Shown here piece after piece: positions 34,865-43,655 of a stretch of DNA of 64,000 bases. Source of the DNA: Candidatus Babeliales bacterium (lineage in GTDB: Bacteria > Babelota > Babeliae > Babelales > Chromulinivoraceae). Below the pieces are notes generated by a model, which was not told where the DNA came from, searched no databases, and saw only the letters and a list, made by a program, of their open reading frames with translations. Positions within the stretch are counted from its first letter, which is position 1. The number at the start of each line of letters is the position of its first letter. The position numbers and the translations under genes are program-made. The stretch lies in NCBI GenBank assembly GCA_018062405.1, contig JAGOSF010000003.1, positions 62,001 to 126,000 of the forward strand, given 5' to 3'.

Positions 34865-35212
34865 ATGAAAATTATACGATTAAAATTAATATTTCTTGCC
34901 TGCACCCTACTTTCAAGCTTATCCATGCTAGCTGGTCACCTTACCAATAATGGAAGCGTACCTATCAATCTTATTATGTATAACAATTATGTTGCACCTG
35001 CAAATGGCAAAAGCGCTCGAGGTAGGCTCAACCAAGATGGAGTTGTTATCCAAGCTGGTCAAAACGTTAATTTTCTAACCGGAACAAGCTCCATTGATGT
35101 TTATTATGGTAACGGCAATATTGCTGGAATTCACGCAAACATTAGTCCGAATTTTGACTACACGATATCTACTGCAGAAGGTGGCTGGATATTAACACAA
35201 GATGTTCAATAA
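34865..35212 (+). CDS. Small secreted beta protein, paralogue 3 of 3
   Basis: 115 residues; signal peptide LKLIFLACTLLSSLSMLAG runs straight into the domain (HLTNNGSVPINLIMYNN...VVIQAGQNVNFLTGTSSIDVYYGNG...DYTISTAEGGWILTQDV). It lacks the linker of the other two and is the most diverged. AAGG lies eight bases before the ATG. Confidence 0.68.
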   Translation: MKIIRLKLIFLACTLLSSLSMLAGHLTNNGSVPINLIMYNNYVAPANGKSARGRLNQDGVVIQAGQNVNFLTGTSSIDVYYGNGNIAGIHANISPNFDYTISTAEGGWILTQDVQ

Positions 35213-35271
35213 ATTGAATTAAAATGTTAAAAAAAGATAATGAAACCTGTTTTACAAAAAAGGAAATAATA

Positions 35272-35961
35272 ATGAAATCTATTACACTAAAGTTTCAAAG
35301 ATCAGGAAACCTAAAATTAATAATGTTAGCAATGATATTTGCTATGACAGGCATGAATCTTTACTCAGCACCAAGAATTGCTTGCGGAGCTGGAGAAAAA
35401 AGAAATAAAAATGGAAAATGCGTTAAAGCATCAAGAGTTGACAAAGCTCATGCAAAGAAAAAAGTTGAGAATAGTTCACCAATGAAGGCTACCAATAATG
35501 CTAACAATGCAATTAATGCTTATAATAAAGCTTTAACGTCTACAAAACCAGATCCAAGAATGACGCTTGCTACTCAACAAGCTGCAATCAAAGCTATCAA
35601 TAACTTAATAGCTGTTTATAATCAATATCTTGAAATCGTTACAACAGGTAAAAACGCTGTAGGATATGTAACTCAAGTATTTGCAACTGATACAACATCA
35701 ACAACGAATTCATCAAATAAAATGATTGCTCCACAAAATACCATGATGCAGATGAACGATTCATCACAAATGCCAGCTTACGTATCACAATGTGGTGATG
35801 GTTCAACTGCAATGTGTGATGATGGTTCAGTTATAACTACATTACCATGTTCTGATGATACAGCTCCAGATGCTAATGGTGTATGTTCTGATGGAAGCTT
35901 AGTTATTTGTCCTCAAAGTGGCAACAGCCCGATATGTGCTGATGGTACATACGCTTGGTAA
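35272..35961 (+). CDS. Secreted Cys/Asp-Gly-rich protein
   Basis: 229 residues. I take the ATG at 35272, which has AAGGAA nine bases upstream; the frame is open from 35224. A signal segment (LIMLAMIFAMTGMNLYSA) is followed by CGAGEKRNKNGKCVKA, an Ala/Asn/Lys helical part, and a C-terminal 60 residues with eight Cys and repeated DG(S/T) units (CGDGSTAMCDDGSVITTLPCSDD...CSDGSLVICPQ...CADGTYAW). The motif recalls small Cys-rich surface modules; disulfides are likely. Last gene before a strong terminator. Confidence 0.7.
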   Translation: MKSITLKFQRSGNLKLIMLAMIFAMTGMNLYSAPRIACGAGEKRNKNGKCVKASRVDKAHAKKKVENSSPMKATNNANNAINAYNKALTSTKPDPRMTLATQQAAIKAINNLIAVYNQYLEIVTTGKNAVGYVTQVFATDTTSTTNSSNKMIAPQNTMMQMNDSSQMPAYVSQCGDGSTAMCDDGSVITTLPCSDDTAPDANGVCSDGSLVICPQSGNSPICADGTYAW

Positions 35962-35977
35962 GAATTTTAGACTCGAT

Positions 35978-36007
35978 AAAAAAGGGCTGCACATGTGCAG
36001 CCCTTTT
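35978..36007. terminator. Bidirectional terminator
   Basis: Near-perfect palindrome AAAAGGGCTGCACA / TGTGCAGCCCTTTT between the convergent 35272 gene and metG. Confidence 0.88.
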
Positions 36008-36025
36008 ATCTTAACCTACTTTATC

Positions 36026-38053
36026 TTAACCTACTTTTGTCCCTGGTTTTACCTGTTGCTCTGGACTCATAACTTTTAAACCAACAAGTTCATCAAGCGC
36101 CAGTAACATCATCCCTTGTGAATCATGCCCCATCATTTTACGAGGCTTTAAATTTACCACAAACAATGCTTGTTTGCCAACCATCTGCTCTGCGCTATAA
36201 GATTTTCTGATGCCAGATAAAACTTGTCGTTGACCCAAATCACCAAAATCAACTTGTGATTTTAATAATTTATCAGAACCTTGTACATTTTCACATGCAA
36301 TAATAGTACCAATACGAAGATCAAGTTTTATAAAATCTTCGATACCAATAAAATCCCCCTCTTGCGCTAAAGCTTGCACGGGCGAATTCGCTTTTACAAC
36401 GGATTTATTTTCTATATTTTTTTCATTTTTTTTATCAATAATTTCATTTTGAACTTCTGCTACTTTTTCTATTTCGACAATATCCGATTTTTTAATTTCG
36501 CTTTTTGTAAATAAAGTAGCAATCTGTTGAATAATAAACGAATTTTTCCAAGACATAGTTTTCATTTCCTGTTTATAATTTCTATGAGGTTCAAAAGGAC
36601 AACCTAAACTTGCAAGCAATAGTTCCATTTTAGCTGGCATCACCGGCCATAATAAAATTCCAATGATTTGCAAACTATGTGCCGTCGCAGACATAATTTC
36701 TATAAATTTTTCTTTATCATGTTTTACAATTTTCCATGGCTCAAGCTCATGTAAAAAAGCATTCACAAGATTAATATAATCCCAAATTTTTCCTACAGCG
36801 CGGTGCAACATACCTTGATCGATAAGTTCCCACACTTCATGAGTAATCTCTTGGCACTGAGCTTGTAACTTTATCGAAGAATCTGACCAAACTAATGGAG
36901 CTTGTAAATTTTGACACTCATTTTTAATGACCAATGTAGCCATGCGATTAAGTAAATTTCCAAAAGCGTTTGCTAATTCAGAATTAATACTTTGCTCAAT
37001 ATCTTCTATTTTAAATTCGCTATCTTGCGTGATTGCCATTTTACGCGTTAAATAATACCGAATTTCATCAACACCATAATCTTGCGCAAGCTGCATTGGA
37101 TCAACAGCATTACCCAAAGATTTCGACATTTTTTGATCACCGATCTTAATCCAACCATGAACCAATAGTTTTTTTGGCATTGCAAGACCAGATGCCATTA
37201 AAAAAGCAGGCCAATAGACCGCATGAAATCGCGCAATATCTTTACCTAAAATTTGTAAATCTGCTGGCCACCATTTTGCAAGTTCATCCTTGCGAGCATC
37301 ATCACCATAACCAACTGCGGTGATATAATTATTCAAAGCATCTGCCCACACGTAGGTCACATGCGCATCATCACCAGGAAATGGAATACCCCAAGAAATT
37401 GTTGAACGAGAAATACTTAAATCTTTTAAACCAGATTTTACAAAACTAACCGCTTCTGCCATGCGTTCTTTTGGTGTAATAAAGTTCGGATTTTGTTCAT
37501 AAAATTCTAAAAGACGATCTTGATAGGCTGACAATTTAAAAAAATAACAACTTTCTGATACTTGAACTGTTGCTCGAGAGCAGTCACTACAAATTAATGG
37601 CTGACCAGCTTCAACTTCTTTGCTATCTTTTTCGGTAACAAAAGTTTCGCATGGTGTACAATACCAACCTTCGTAAGACCCTTTATAAATATCACCTTGA
37701 TCAAGCAAAGTTTTTAACCAATGTTGCACTGCGGCAATATGATTACTGTCAGTCGTGCGAATAAAATAGTCATACGCAAGTTCATACTTTTGCCAGACAG
37801 ATTTATAAGCATCAATAAAACTATCCGTAAATTCTCGTGGATGCATGCCAACGTTTTGCGCGGCTTGCGCTATTTTTTGTCCATGCTCATCAGTCCCTGT
37901 TAAAAAGAAGACTTCCTGCCCAGAAATTTTATGATAACGAGCCACAACATCGGCAAGTAATGTCGAATAAAGAGAACCAAGATGTGGGCGAGCTGTTACA
38001 TAATAAATGGGCGTTGTAACATAAAATTTATTTTTATCGTGACTCATGCACAT
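36026..38053 (-). CDS. metG: Methionyl-tRNA synthetase
   Basis: Charges tRNA-Met. Class I signatures: the HIGH-type HLGS in TARPHLGSLYS and KMSKS near residue 309 (KMSKSLGN). A Cys4 zinc knuckle lies at about 130-155 (CTPCETF...CSDCSR). The C-terminal 110 residues form the tRNA-binding OB-fold (IEDFIKLDLRIGTIIACENV...VGLKVMSP), as in dimeric MetRS, separated by a Lys/Glu/Asn-rich linker. Length 675 matches the E. coli type. It starts 26 bases after potD ends; a start at the second Met (38047) is possible. The 15-base sequence at its stop codon is tandemly doubled. Confidence 0.97.
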   Translation of the reverse strand: MCMSHDKNKFYVTTPIYYVTARPHLGSLYSTLLADVVARYHKISGQEVFFLTGTDEHGQKIAQAAQNVGMHPREFTDSFIDAYKSVWQKYELAYDYFIRTTDSNHIAAVQHWLKTLLDQGDIYKGSYEGWYCTPCETFVTEKDSKEVEAGQPLICSDCSRATVQVSESCYFFKLSAYQDRLLEFYEQNPNFITPKERMAEAVSFVKSGLKDLSISRSTISWGIPFPGDDAHVTYVWADALNNYITAVGYGDDARKDELAKWWPADLQILGKDIARFHAVYWPAFLMASGLAMPKKLLVHGWIKIGDQKMSKSLGNAVDPMQLAQDYGVDEIRYYLTRKMAITQDSEFKIEDIEQSINSELANAFGNLLNRMATLVIKNECQNLQAPLVWSDSSIKLQAQCQEITHEVWELIDQGMLHRAVGKIWDYINLVNAFLHELEPWKIVKHDKEKFIEIMSATAHSLQIIGILLWPVMPAKMELLLASLGCPFEPHRNYKQEMKTMSWKNSFIIQQIATLFTKSEIKKSDIVEIEKVAEVQNEIIDKKNEKNIENKSVVKANSPVQALAQEGDFIGIEDFIKLDLRIGTIIACENVQGSDKLLKSQVDFGDLGQRQVLSGIRKSYSAEQMVGKQALFVVNLKPRKMMGHDSQGMMLLALDELVGLKVMSPEQQVKPGTKVG

Positions 38054-38079
38054 ACTTTCGAAAACTGAAATTTTATAAA

Positions 38080-39195
38080 TTAAAAAGATTTAAATGCAAT
38101 CCAGACATCATTAACCTGTTTTTGCGTTAAAATATTAAAGAAAGTTTGTAATCGCTGAAAAAGTTCCTGTCCTGGAACTAATCCATCAATTCCAATATAT
38201 TCCTGTGGCAACTGCTCGAAAACATCTCGCGTCGTTGGCAAAATAGAATATTTTTTGCAATTGTACATCATAGATTCATGAGCATAAATAAAATTCAAAA
38301 ACTCATAAATCAAATCATCTTTATCTGAATTTGCACAAATCACCACATTGGTAATCATGAGCAAACTGCCTTCATCTGGTATGGTAAAAGCAATGTCATC
38401 AGACAATCCCATTTCACGAACAATCTGTTCACGCTGAGAAACGACCAATGGATATGTTTTTGATTGTAAAAAATAACCTTGTTGAAAATCTGTGTAAGCC
38501 CCTACCCATTCTTTTTGGGTAATAAACAATTTCGTGATTGCTACAAGTTTATCTGTATCAAGCTTAGCAGGATCATCTTCAAGATATTTATTTGCAATAA
38601 AAATTGCTTCGCGAGCATCATCAACCATACTGATTTGTTTACAAGGAACTCGTTTTTCATCAAAAATTAAGCTCCAAGAATTGGATGGTAAACCTTCTGG
38701 AAAATAACTTTTAGTATAACCAAGACCCAAAAGATCCCAATAAATCGGCAAAGAGTATTCATTTTTAGGATCAAAATCCATTTTCATAAATTCAGGGTAA
38801 ATTCTATCTACAAAATTACAACGAGATCGATCTATTTTTTTCAAAAATCCTTTTTCAGAAAGTGTTTTAACAACATATTCGGAAGGTAAAATTATATCGC
38901 AACGCAAATCTTTAGCGATTTCAAATTTTGTAACAAGCTCTTCATTGCTTTCATAATAACTTGCGTAAATTTTGATGCCAGTTTCTTTTTCAAATTGCTG
39001 CAAAACCGATTCATCGATTTTATCTGCCCACATACAAACTGACAGTGAACGCTGCTGTTCAAAATATTTTGAAACATGGGATAATAAAACAAATCCAAAA
39101 AAGCAAAGCGCCCAAAATAAAATAAACACAAGTCTAATCTGTACTTTTAATAAAAACTGAACCCACGGATGATTAAAAATTTTATTATTTTTCAC
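38080..39195 (-). CDS. potD: Spermidine/putrescine ABC transporter, binding protein
   Basis: PotD-type polyamine-binding protein: ACT-like start SVCMWADKIDESVLQQFEKETGIKIYASYYESNEELVTKFE, then DIILPSEYVVKTLSEKGFLKKID, SLPIYWDLLGLGYTK and IPDEGSLLMITNVVICA, all typical. It has an N-terminal membrane segment (LVFILFWALCFFGFVLLS) after a 20-residue cytoplasmic lead, so it is probably anchored rather than free. The start is GTG with AGGAG seven bases upstream and overlaps potC by 11 bases. Last gene of the pot operon. Confidence 0.93.
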   Translation of the reverse strand: MKNNKIFNHPWVQFLLKVQIRLVFILFWALCFFGFVLLSHVSKYFEQQRSLSVCMWADKIDESVLQQFEKETGIKIYASYYESNEELVTKFEIAKDLRCDIILPSEYVVKTLSEKGFLKKIDRSRCNFVDRIYPEFMKMDFDPKNEYSLPIYWDLLGLGYTKSYFPEGLPSNSWSLIFDEKRVPCKQISMVDDAREAIFIANKYLEDDPAKLDTDKLVAITKLFITQKEWVGAYTDFQQGYFLQSKTYPLVVSQREQIVREMGLSDDIAFTIPDEGSLLMITNVVICANSDKDDLIYEFLNFIYAHESMMYNCKKYSILPTTRDVFEQLPQEYIGIDGLVPGQELFQRLQTFFNILTQKQVNDVWIAFKSF

Positions 39196-39967
39196 CAGAA
39201 ACTCCTAATCGAGTTTGTAGCAATGAAATTGCTAAAATAAAAAAGCTACTCACAAATAACATAATCGTAGATAAAGCATTGACCGTCGGAGATATCCCAG
39301 AACGAATCATCGTAAAAACGTACAGTGATAAAGTCTGAGCTGATGAACCAGCGCAGAAAAATGAAATAACAAAATCATCAAATGAAACAATCATCACAAG
39401 TAAAGTTGAAACTAAAATTGCTGGATACAAAAATGGTAAAACAATATACCGAAATGTATACAAAGATGACGCACCCAAATCAAGTGAAGCTTCGATTAAA
39501 CGGGCATCAAGCTCGTCCAATCGTGCTTTTAAAATAGGAACAGTAAATCCAAGTCCAAGCAAAGTATGCCCAACAATTAAAGTAATTAAACCAAGTGGAA
39601 TCATAAAATATGAAAACAAACTTAAAATACCGACTGCTATGACAATATCAGGAAGTAGAATGTTGCTATAAAAAAAATATGAGATATTTTTTCGAATATG
39701 TTTAGCCCCACAAACAAACATTAAACCAAAGGTAACGCTTAAAAAAGCTGAACTCAATGCAACTGCTATCGAATTTTCAAAAGCTCTCCAAATTTCAACC
39801 GATGCAAATAGTTCATGATACCAACAAAATGAAAGCCCTGCCCATTGCGCAGGAAATCCACCTTGGTTAAAAGAATAGGTCGTTAAAATAATAATGGGTA
39901 AATATAAAAACATGCAAAAAAAGATAACATACAACGGTAAAGCGATTTTTTTTAATTTTAATTTCAC
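39185..39967 (-). CDS. potC: Spermidine/putrescine ABC transporter, permease PotC
   Basis: Six membrane segments and the permease EAA loop (EASLDLGASSLYTFRYIVLPFLYPAIL), length 260, as in PotC. The start is GTG at 39967 preceded by AGGGGA. It works with PotB in the membrane and is fed by PotD and powered by PotA. The stop overlaps the potD start. Confidence 0.93.
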   Translation of the reverse strand: MKLKLKKIALPLYVIFFCMFLYLPIIILTTYSFNQGGFPAQWAGLSFCWYHELFASVEIWRAFENSIAVALSSAFLSVTFGLMFVCGAKHIRKNISYFFYSNILLPDIVIAVGILSLFSYFMIPLGLITLIVGHTLLGLGFTVPILKARLDELDARLIEASLDLGASSLYTFRYIVLPFLYPAILVSTLLVMIVSFDDFVISFFCAGSSAQTLSLYVFTMIRSGISPTVNALSTIMLFVSSFFILAISLLQTRLGVSGEK

Positions 39968-39976
39968 AACTATCCC

Positions 39977-40855
39977 CTAGCGAATAATTTTTGATTGCAT
40001 CGTTATTTTATTAAATATCCAATTATACATAATTGCAGTTAAAAATAACATTCCGCAACTTAAACAAATAAAAGCCGCTCCCAAATGCCAATCTTTTCCA
40101 ATAAAGAAATACTCAGACAATAAAGTCCCTACAAAAAAGAGCTTCATACCACCAAGCAATGATGGAATCACATACTCACCAAAAGAAACAACATAGACCA
40201 AAAAAAATCCTGCTCGAACGCCTGGCATCGATAACGGTAAAATAATGTGCCATAAAGTTTTATAAAAACTTGCTCCAAGATCATAAGAAGCTTCAACCAA
40301 TTTCACATCAATTTTTTCGAGTGCAGAATAAATCGGCATAATCATAAAAGGCAAATATACATGAAACATCACCAAATAGATTGCAAAATAACTGTTCAAA
40401 AAATTAACCGGTTTTTTTACTAACCCCAAAAAGGTTAGAAGCTGATTGAACAATCCATTTTTTTCCAAAATAAAAAACCATGCATAGACTTGCACTAAAA
40501 CGTTAATTAAAAATGGCACTGAAAGTAAAAATAAAAATAAAAATTTAAATCGCTTAACATGCAAAGCTAAAAAATAAGCTACTGGATACGCTGCAATAAG
40601 GCTGATTACAGCGGTAAAGCTTGCCAAAGAAATCGATCGTATCACAATACTGACATGTGACAATTGCAAAATATCTCTGAAATTATCGAGCGAAAAAGAA
40701 TGAACAAGCTGAGAACCTTGTCCTGTTGACAAGCTCAAAATAATAACAAAAATGATAGGTAAAATTAAAAACGCTCCCAGCCAAATTAATGCTGGAGTTG
40801 CTAAAAAAAAATAGGTTTGCGATTTAATTAATTTTTTAAACTCTTCAAACATCAC
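39977..40855 (-). CDS. potB: Spermidine/putrescine ABC transporter, permease PotB
   Basis: Polytopic permease of 292 residues with the EAA loop EASYDLGASFYKTLWHIILPLSMPGV and PotB-like SFGEYVIPSLLGG and VYLPFMIMPIYSALEKID segments. Second gene in the pot operon, 4 bases after potA. Typical length and fold; no oddities apart from an AT-rich Lys-rich N-terminus. Confidence 0.93.
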   Translation of the reverse strand: MMFEEFKKLIKSQTYFFLATPALIWLGAFLILPIIFVIILSLSTGQGSQLVHSFSLDNFRDILQLSHVSIVIRSISLASFTAVISLIAAYPVAYFLALHVKRFKFLFLFLLSVPFLINVLVQVYAWFFILEKNGLFNQLLTFLGLVKKPVNFLNSYFAIYLVMFHVYLPFMIMPIYSALEKIDVKLVEASYDLGASFYKTLWHIILPLSMPGVRAGFFLVYVVSFGEYVIPSLLGGMKLFFVGTLLSEYFFIGKDWHLGAAFICLSCGMLFLTAIMYNWIFNKITMQSKIIR

Positions 40856-40859
40856 GCCC

Positions 40860-41951
40860 CTATTGCTTTAATAAAACACTATTTTCTGTTTGCCAGTAAA
40901 CATTGACAACTTCATCATAATCGATAGTTTCTTTTGGAAAATGCTCTTCATTTTGTTCAAAAACCTGAATCAAACTTCCATTCGAAAGTGCAATATTATA
41001 TTGTGTTGATCTTCCATGATAAATAATTGCACTCACCGTACCTGCAACATGATTTGCAAATCCTACTAACGGATATTTACTCAACTGAATTTTTTCTGGA
41101 CGAATACTTAAATAAACTTTTTTCTGAGCTAAAAGTTCTTGCCAATTACCGATTTTTGGAACTAAAACACGATTTGCATTATCAATACGAAGAAACAAAT
41201 CATCGCGATCTAATTCTAAAATTCCATGTAAAATATTCGTTGAACCAACAAAGCGAGCAACCATGGTAGATTGAGGAAATTCATAAATTTCTTTTGGAGT
41301 TCCAATTTGTTCAATTTTACCTTCTTTACCCATGATAGCCATTTGATCTGCTACAGTTAAAGCTTCTGTCTGATCATGTGTTACATAAATAAATGTCATG
41401 CCAAGTTCTTCTTGCAGTTCGATCAACTCAAGTAAAACACGTTCACGCAAACGCATATCCAAAGCTGCTAAAGGTTCATCGAGCAACAACACATCCGGTT
41501 CATTAATAACAGCTCGTGCAATTGCAACCCGTTGCTGCTGACCTCCAGAAATTTGACGAACAGATTTATATTTCAACTGTTCAAGACCAAACATTTTTAA
41601 CATTTTTGCAACGCGACGCTCAATCTCACTTTCTGGCATTTGTTTAATGCGCAAACTATAGGCAATATTATCAAACACATCAAAATGAGGAAACAGTGCA
41701 TAATTTTGAAAAACGGTGTTAACACGTCGCTGATTAATTGGAAGATGAGATATATTGGTTTCACCTAAAAAAATTTGTCCACTTTCTGGTTCTTCAAAAC
41801 CTGCAATCATACGTAAAACTGTTGTTTTGCCACATCCACTTGGACCAAGCAAAGCAAAAAACTTACCACTTGGAATCTCAAGATTGAAATTTTTTAAAAT
41901 AACATCTGAGCCAAATGATTTTGTTACATTTTTTAATTGAATACTTTTCAT
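40860..41951 (-). CDS. potA: Spermidine/putrescine ABC transporter, ATPase PotA
   Basis: ABC ATPase: Walker A GPSGCGKTT, Q-loop VFQNYALFPHFDVFDN, signature SGGQQQRVA, Walker B VLLLDEPLAALD, H-loop VTHDQ, then the TOBE domain from about residue 275 (LSIRPEKIQLSKYP...). It energises polyamine uptake. The frame opens at 42017 but the Met at 41951 begins the domain (MKSIQLKNVTKSFG) and has AGGT before it, so it is chosen. First gene of potABCD; upstream lies the membrane-protein gene at 41971. Confidence 0.94.
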   Translation of the reverse strand: MKSIQLKNVTKSFGSDVILKNFNLEIPSGKFFALLGPSGCGKTTVLRMIAGFEEPESGQIFLGETNISHLPINQRRVNTVFQNYALFPHFDVFDNIAYSLRIKQMPESEIERRVAKMLKMFGLEQLKYKSVRQISGGQQQRVAIARAVINEPDVLLLDEPLAALDMRLRERVLLELIELQEELGMTFIYVTHDQTEALTVADQMAIMGKEGKIEQIGTPKEIYEFPQSTMVARFVGSTNILHGILELDRDDLFLRIDNANRVLVPKIGNWQELLAQKKVYLSIRPEKIQLSKYPLVGFANHVAGTVSAIIYHGRSTQYNIALSNGSLIQVFEQNEEHFPKETIDYDEVVNVYWQTENSVLLKQ

Positions 41952-41970
41952 ACCTACACCCACCCTTTTA

Positions 41971-42747
41971 TTACTGTGCTTTACATGAATTCTTTTGCTT
42001 GTTAATAAATTTAGCAAAAAAGATTGGCGCTATCACATCAGACAACGTACATGGAATAATAACAGCAACAACCATAAGAAGATAAAACATACCAAAGTAC
42101 ATATAAAAATCTGATAAACCATGACCAACAGCATAAAAAATAGAAGCCATCGCACTAATAAAAGTATGAAGAAAGTGTAAAAAGAGAGAATTTTCTTGGG
42201 TTCTAAATTCTGGTAACTGTGTCATCACCCACCCATTTAATAAACCAACAAATAAAAATGGTAAAATATTTGAAAGCTCAGATGCAAAACAAATATGTAA
42301 ATCCATTTCGATTCCCAAAAATCTTCCTGCTGCGTACGGCAATAAAACATCTGACAATGTACAAAAAACCATTGAAGATAAAGTACCAACCAGCAACCCA
42401 ACAAAAACTTTGTCCGAATATCTACGAAACGTTACAATAGTTCCACTCGTCGCAAATAAAATATGAATAAAGTGAAAGCTATGAAACAAAATATCTAAGC
42501 CAGAAGTATGACAACAGCCATCATGACAAGCTGCCATGGTAGCTTGAGCTATACCGGTATTAAAAAACACATTAATTAAAGTCAAAAGCATTAAAGCTAA
42601 AGCAACGGATAAAGTCGCATACGGAAAATGATGTAAAAGTTCATGATAAAAAGCTTGCCACATTGTTTGATTTTCAGAATCATGGGCAGTTGCACAGCCA
42701 ACATTGTTTTGAATTTCTTTTTTATAATTACGGTTTTCTGCACACAT
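41971..42747 (-). CDS. Polytopic membrane protein with repeated CTLSDV motif
   Basis: 258 residues, about six membrane segments. Two parallel motifs mark an internal duplication: CTLSDVLLPYAAGRFLG and CTLSDVIAPIFFAKF. His and Cys are common, including CHDGCCH and HSFHFIHILF, which could bind metal. AAAGGGGG lies before the ATG. I do not recognise the family. It precedes potA by 20 bases and may share its transcript, but no link to polyamines is visible. Confidence 0.75.
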   Translation of the reverse strand: MCAENRNYKKEIQNNVGCATAHDSENQTMWQAFYHELLHHFPYATLSVALALMLLTLINVFFNTGIAQATMAACHDGCCHTSGLDILFHSFHFIHILFATSGTIVTFRRYSDKVFVGLLVGTLSSMVFCTLSDVLLPYAAGRFLGIEMDLHICFASELSNILPFLFVGLLNGWVMTQLPEFRTQENSLFLHFLHTFISAMASIFYAVGHGLSDFYMYFGMFYLLMVVAVIIPCTLSDVIAPIFFAKFINKQKNSCKAQ

Positions 42748-42918
42748 GGGTGGCCCCCTTTAGATTCAGGTCTGAAAAAATTGAATTACTCTGTTTATTG
42801 GCTATAGAGCCCACATCTTTAACGTTTTTAAAGTATGATTTTTAGTATAACAAAAAAATTCAATTTTAATAATAAACTTTTAAGGAAAAATCCAACACCA
42901 AATTTATATCGAAAGCCT

Positions 42919-43173
42919 TTAGTTACACAACAGGTTCAATAAATAATCAACGTATTTATCCGGCTGCTTTTTAAATTTTCGCCGAAGGGCATGTTCAAGT
43001 TGCTCTGCAACCTGCGTCGATGTTATTGCTTCGATTTGTAATTCTGGAAATTTTTCATGCACAAAAAGAAATCTGCCTTGCTCAGTTTTTTTAATTTTCT
43101 CCATCAAAATGGGCATAACTTTTATTAACTGAGTCTGTAGATAGGTTTGCTTAGTTTGTGCTGTTTTATACAT
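42919..43173 (-). CDS. Small cytoplasmic protein, unknown function
   Basis: 84 residues without signal peptide: a helical, basic protein (KTAQTKQTYLQTQLIKVMPILMEKIKKTE, TSTQVAEQLEHALRRKFKKQPDKYVDYLLNLL). AAGG lies about 6 bases before the ATG. No family recognised. It stands alone between the 41971 gene and the long spacer before the toxin-like gene. Confidence 0.55.
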   Translation of the reverse strand: MYKTAQTKQTYLQTQLIKVMPILMEKIKKTEQGRFLFVHEKFPELQIEAITSTQVAEQLEHALRRKFKKQPDKYVDYLLNLLCN

Positions 43174-43655
43174 GAATACCTTAAACTTTTTTTATAATTT
43201 CTGTTGCATTATTCCGATAAAAATTATTGGATTATATTTTTAAGTATGAAGTTCTTTTAAGATTTTTCAATCAGATAAGAATTTTTTATAATTTTTTTGA
43301 GAGATTTCTAACATTTCTAATAAGAATTCATTTTCGTGAATCGCGATTATAAATTTTCTGCTGTGCATACTGATTTGTAGTTGCACAAAAACTTTTTGTC
43401 AGGTAATTATGCATGCAAAATCGATTCTATAAGCTTTTCTAGGCGTAGGATCGAAAGATAATCACCAGTTTTTGTACAAAAAGTTGTACCGACAAATAGA
43501 AAGAATTATTTTTTTGATCGTGACAAAAAATAAAATTCAGATTGAATCTATATCATTGATCTACAGCATGTTTTCGACTTTTTCTGCTTTGACTTTGTTT
43601 GAAAATAGGTTCACCTTAAATTAATAATAATTTTTTAAACAAGGTGGATTTTCGT
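43174..43655. other. Long intergenic spacer with palindromes upstream of the toxin-like gene
   Basis: About 480 bases without a gene. It holds the palindrome TTTTTGTACAAAAA at 43469-43482 and a related one, ACAAAAACTTTTTGT, around 43385-43399, plus restriction-type palindromes (GCATGC, ATCGAT). It should contain the promoter of the large secreted protein; I cannot fix its position. Confidence 0.4.

Noticed and set aside
43174-43655. Possible replication origin in the long AT-rich spacer
   Set aside because: No cluster of DnaA-box-like sequences and no dnaA or dnaN nearby; palindromes alone are not enough.
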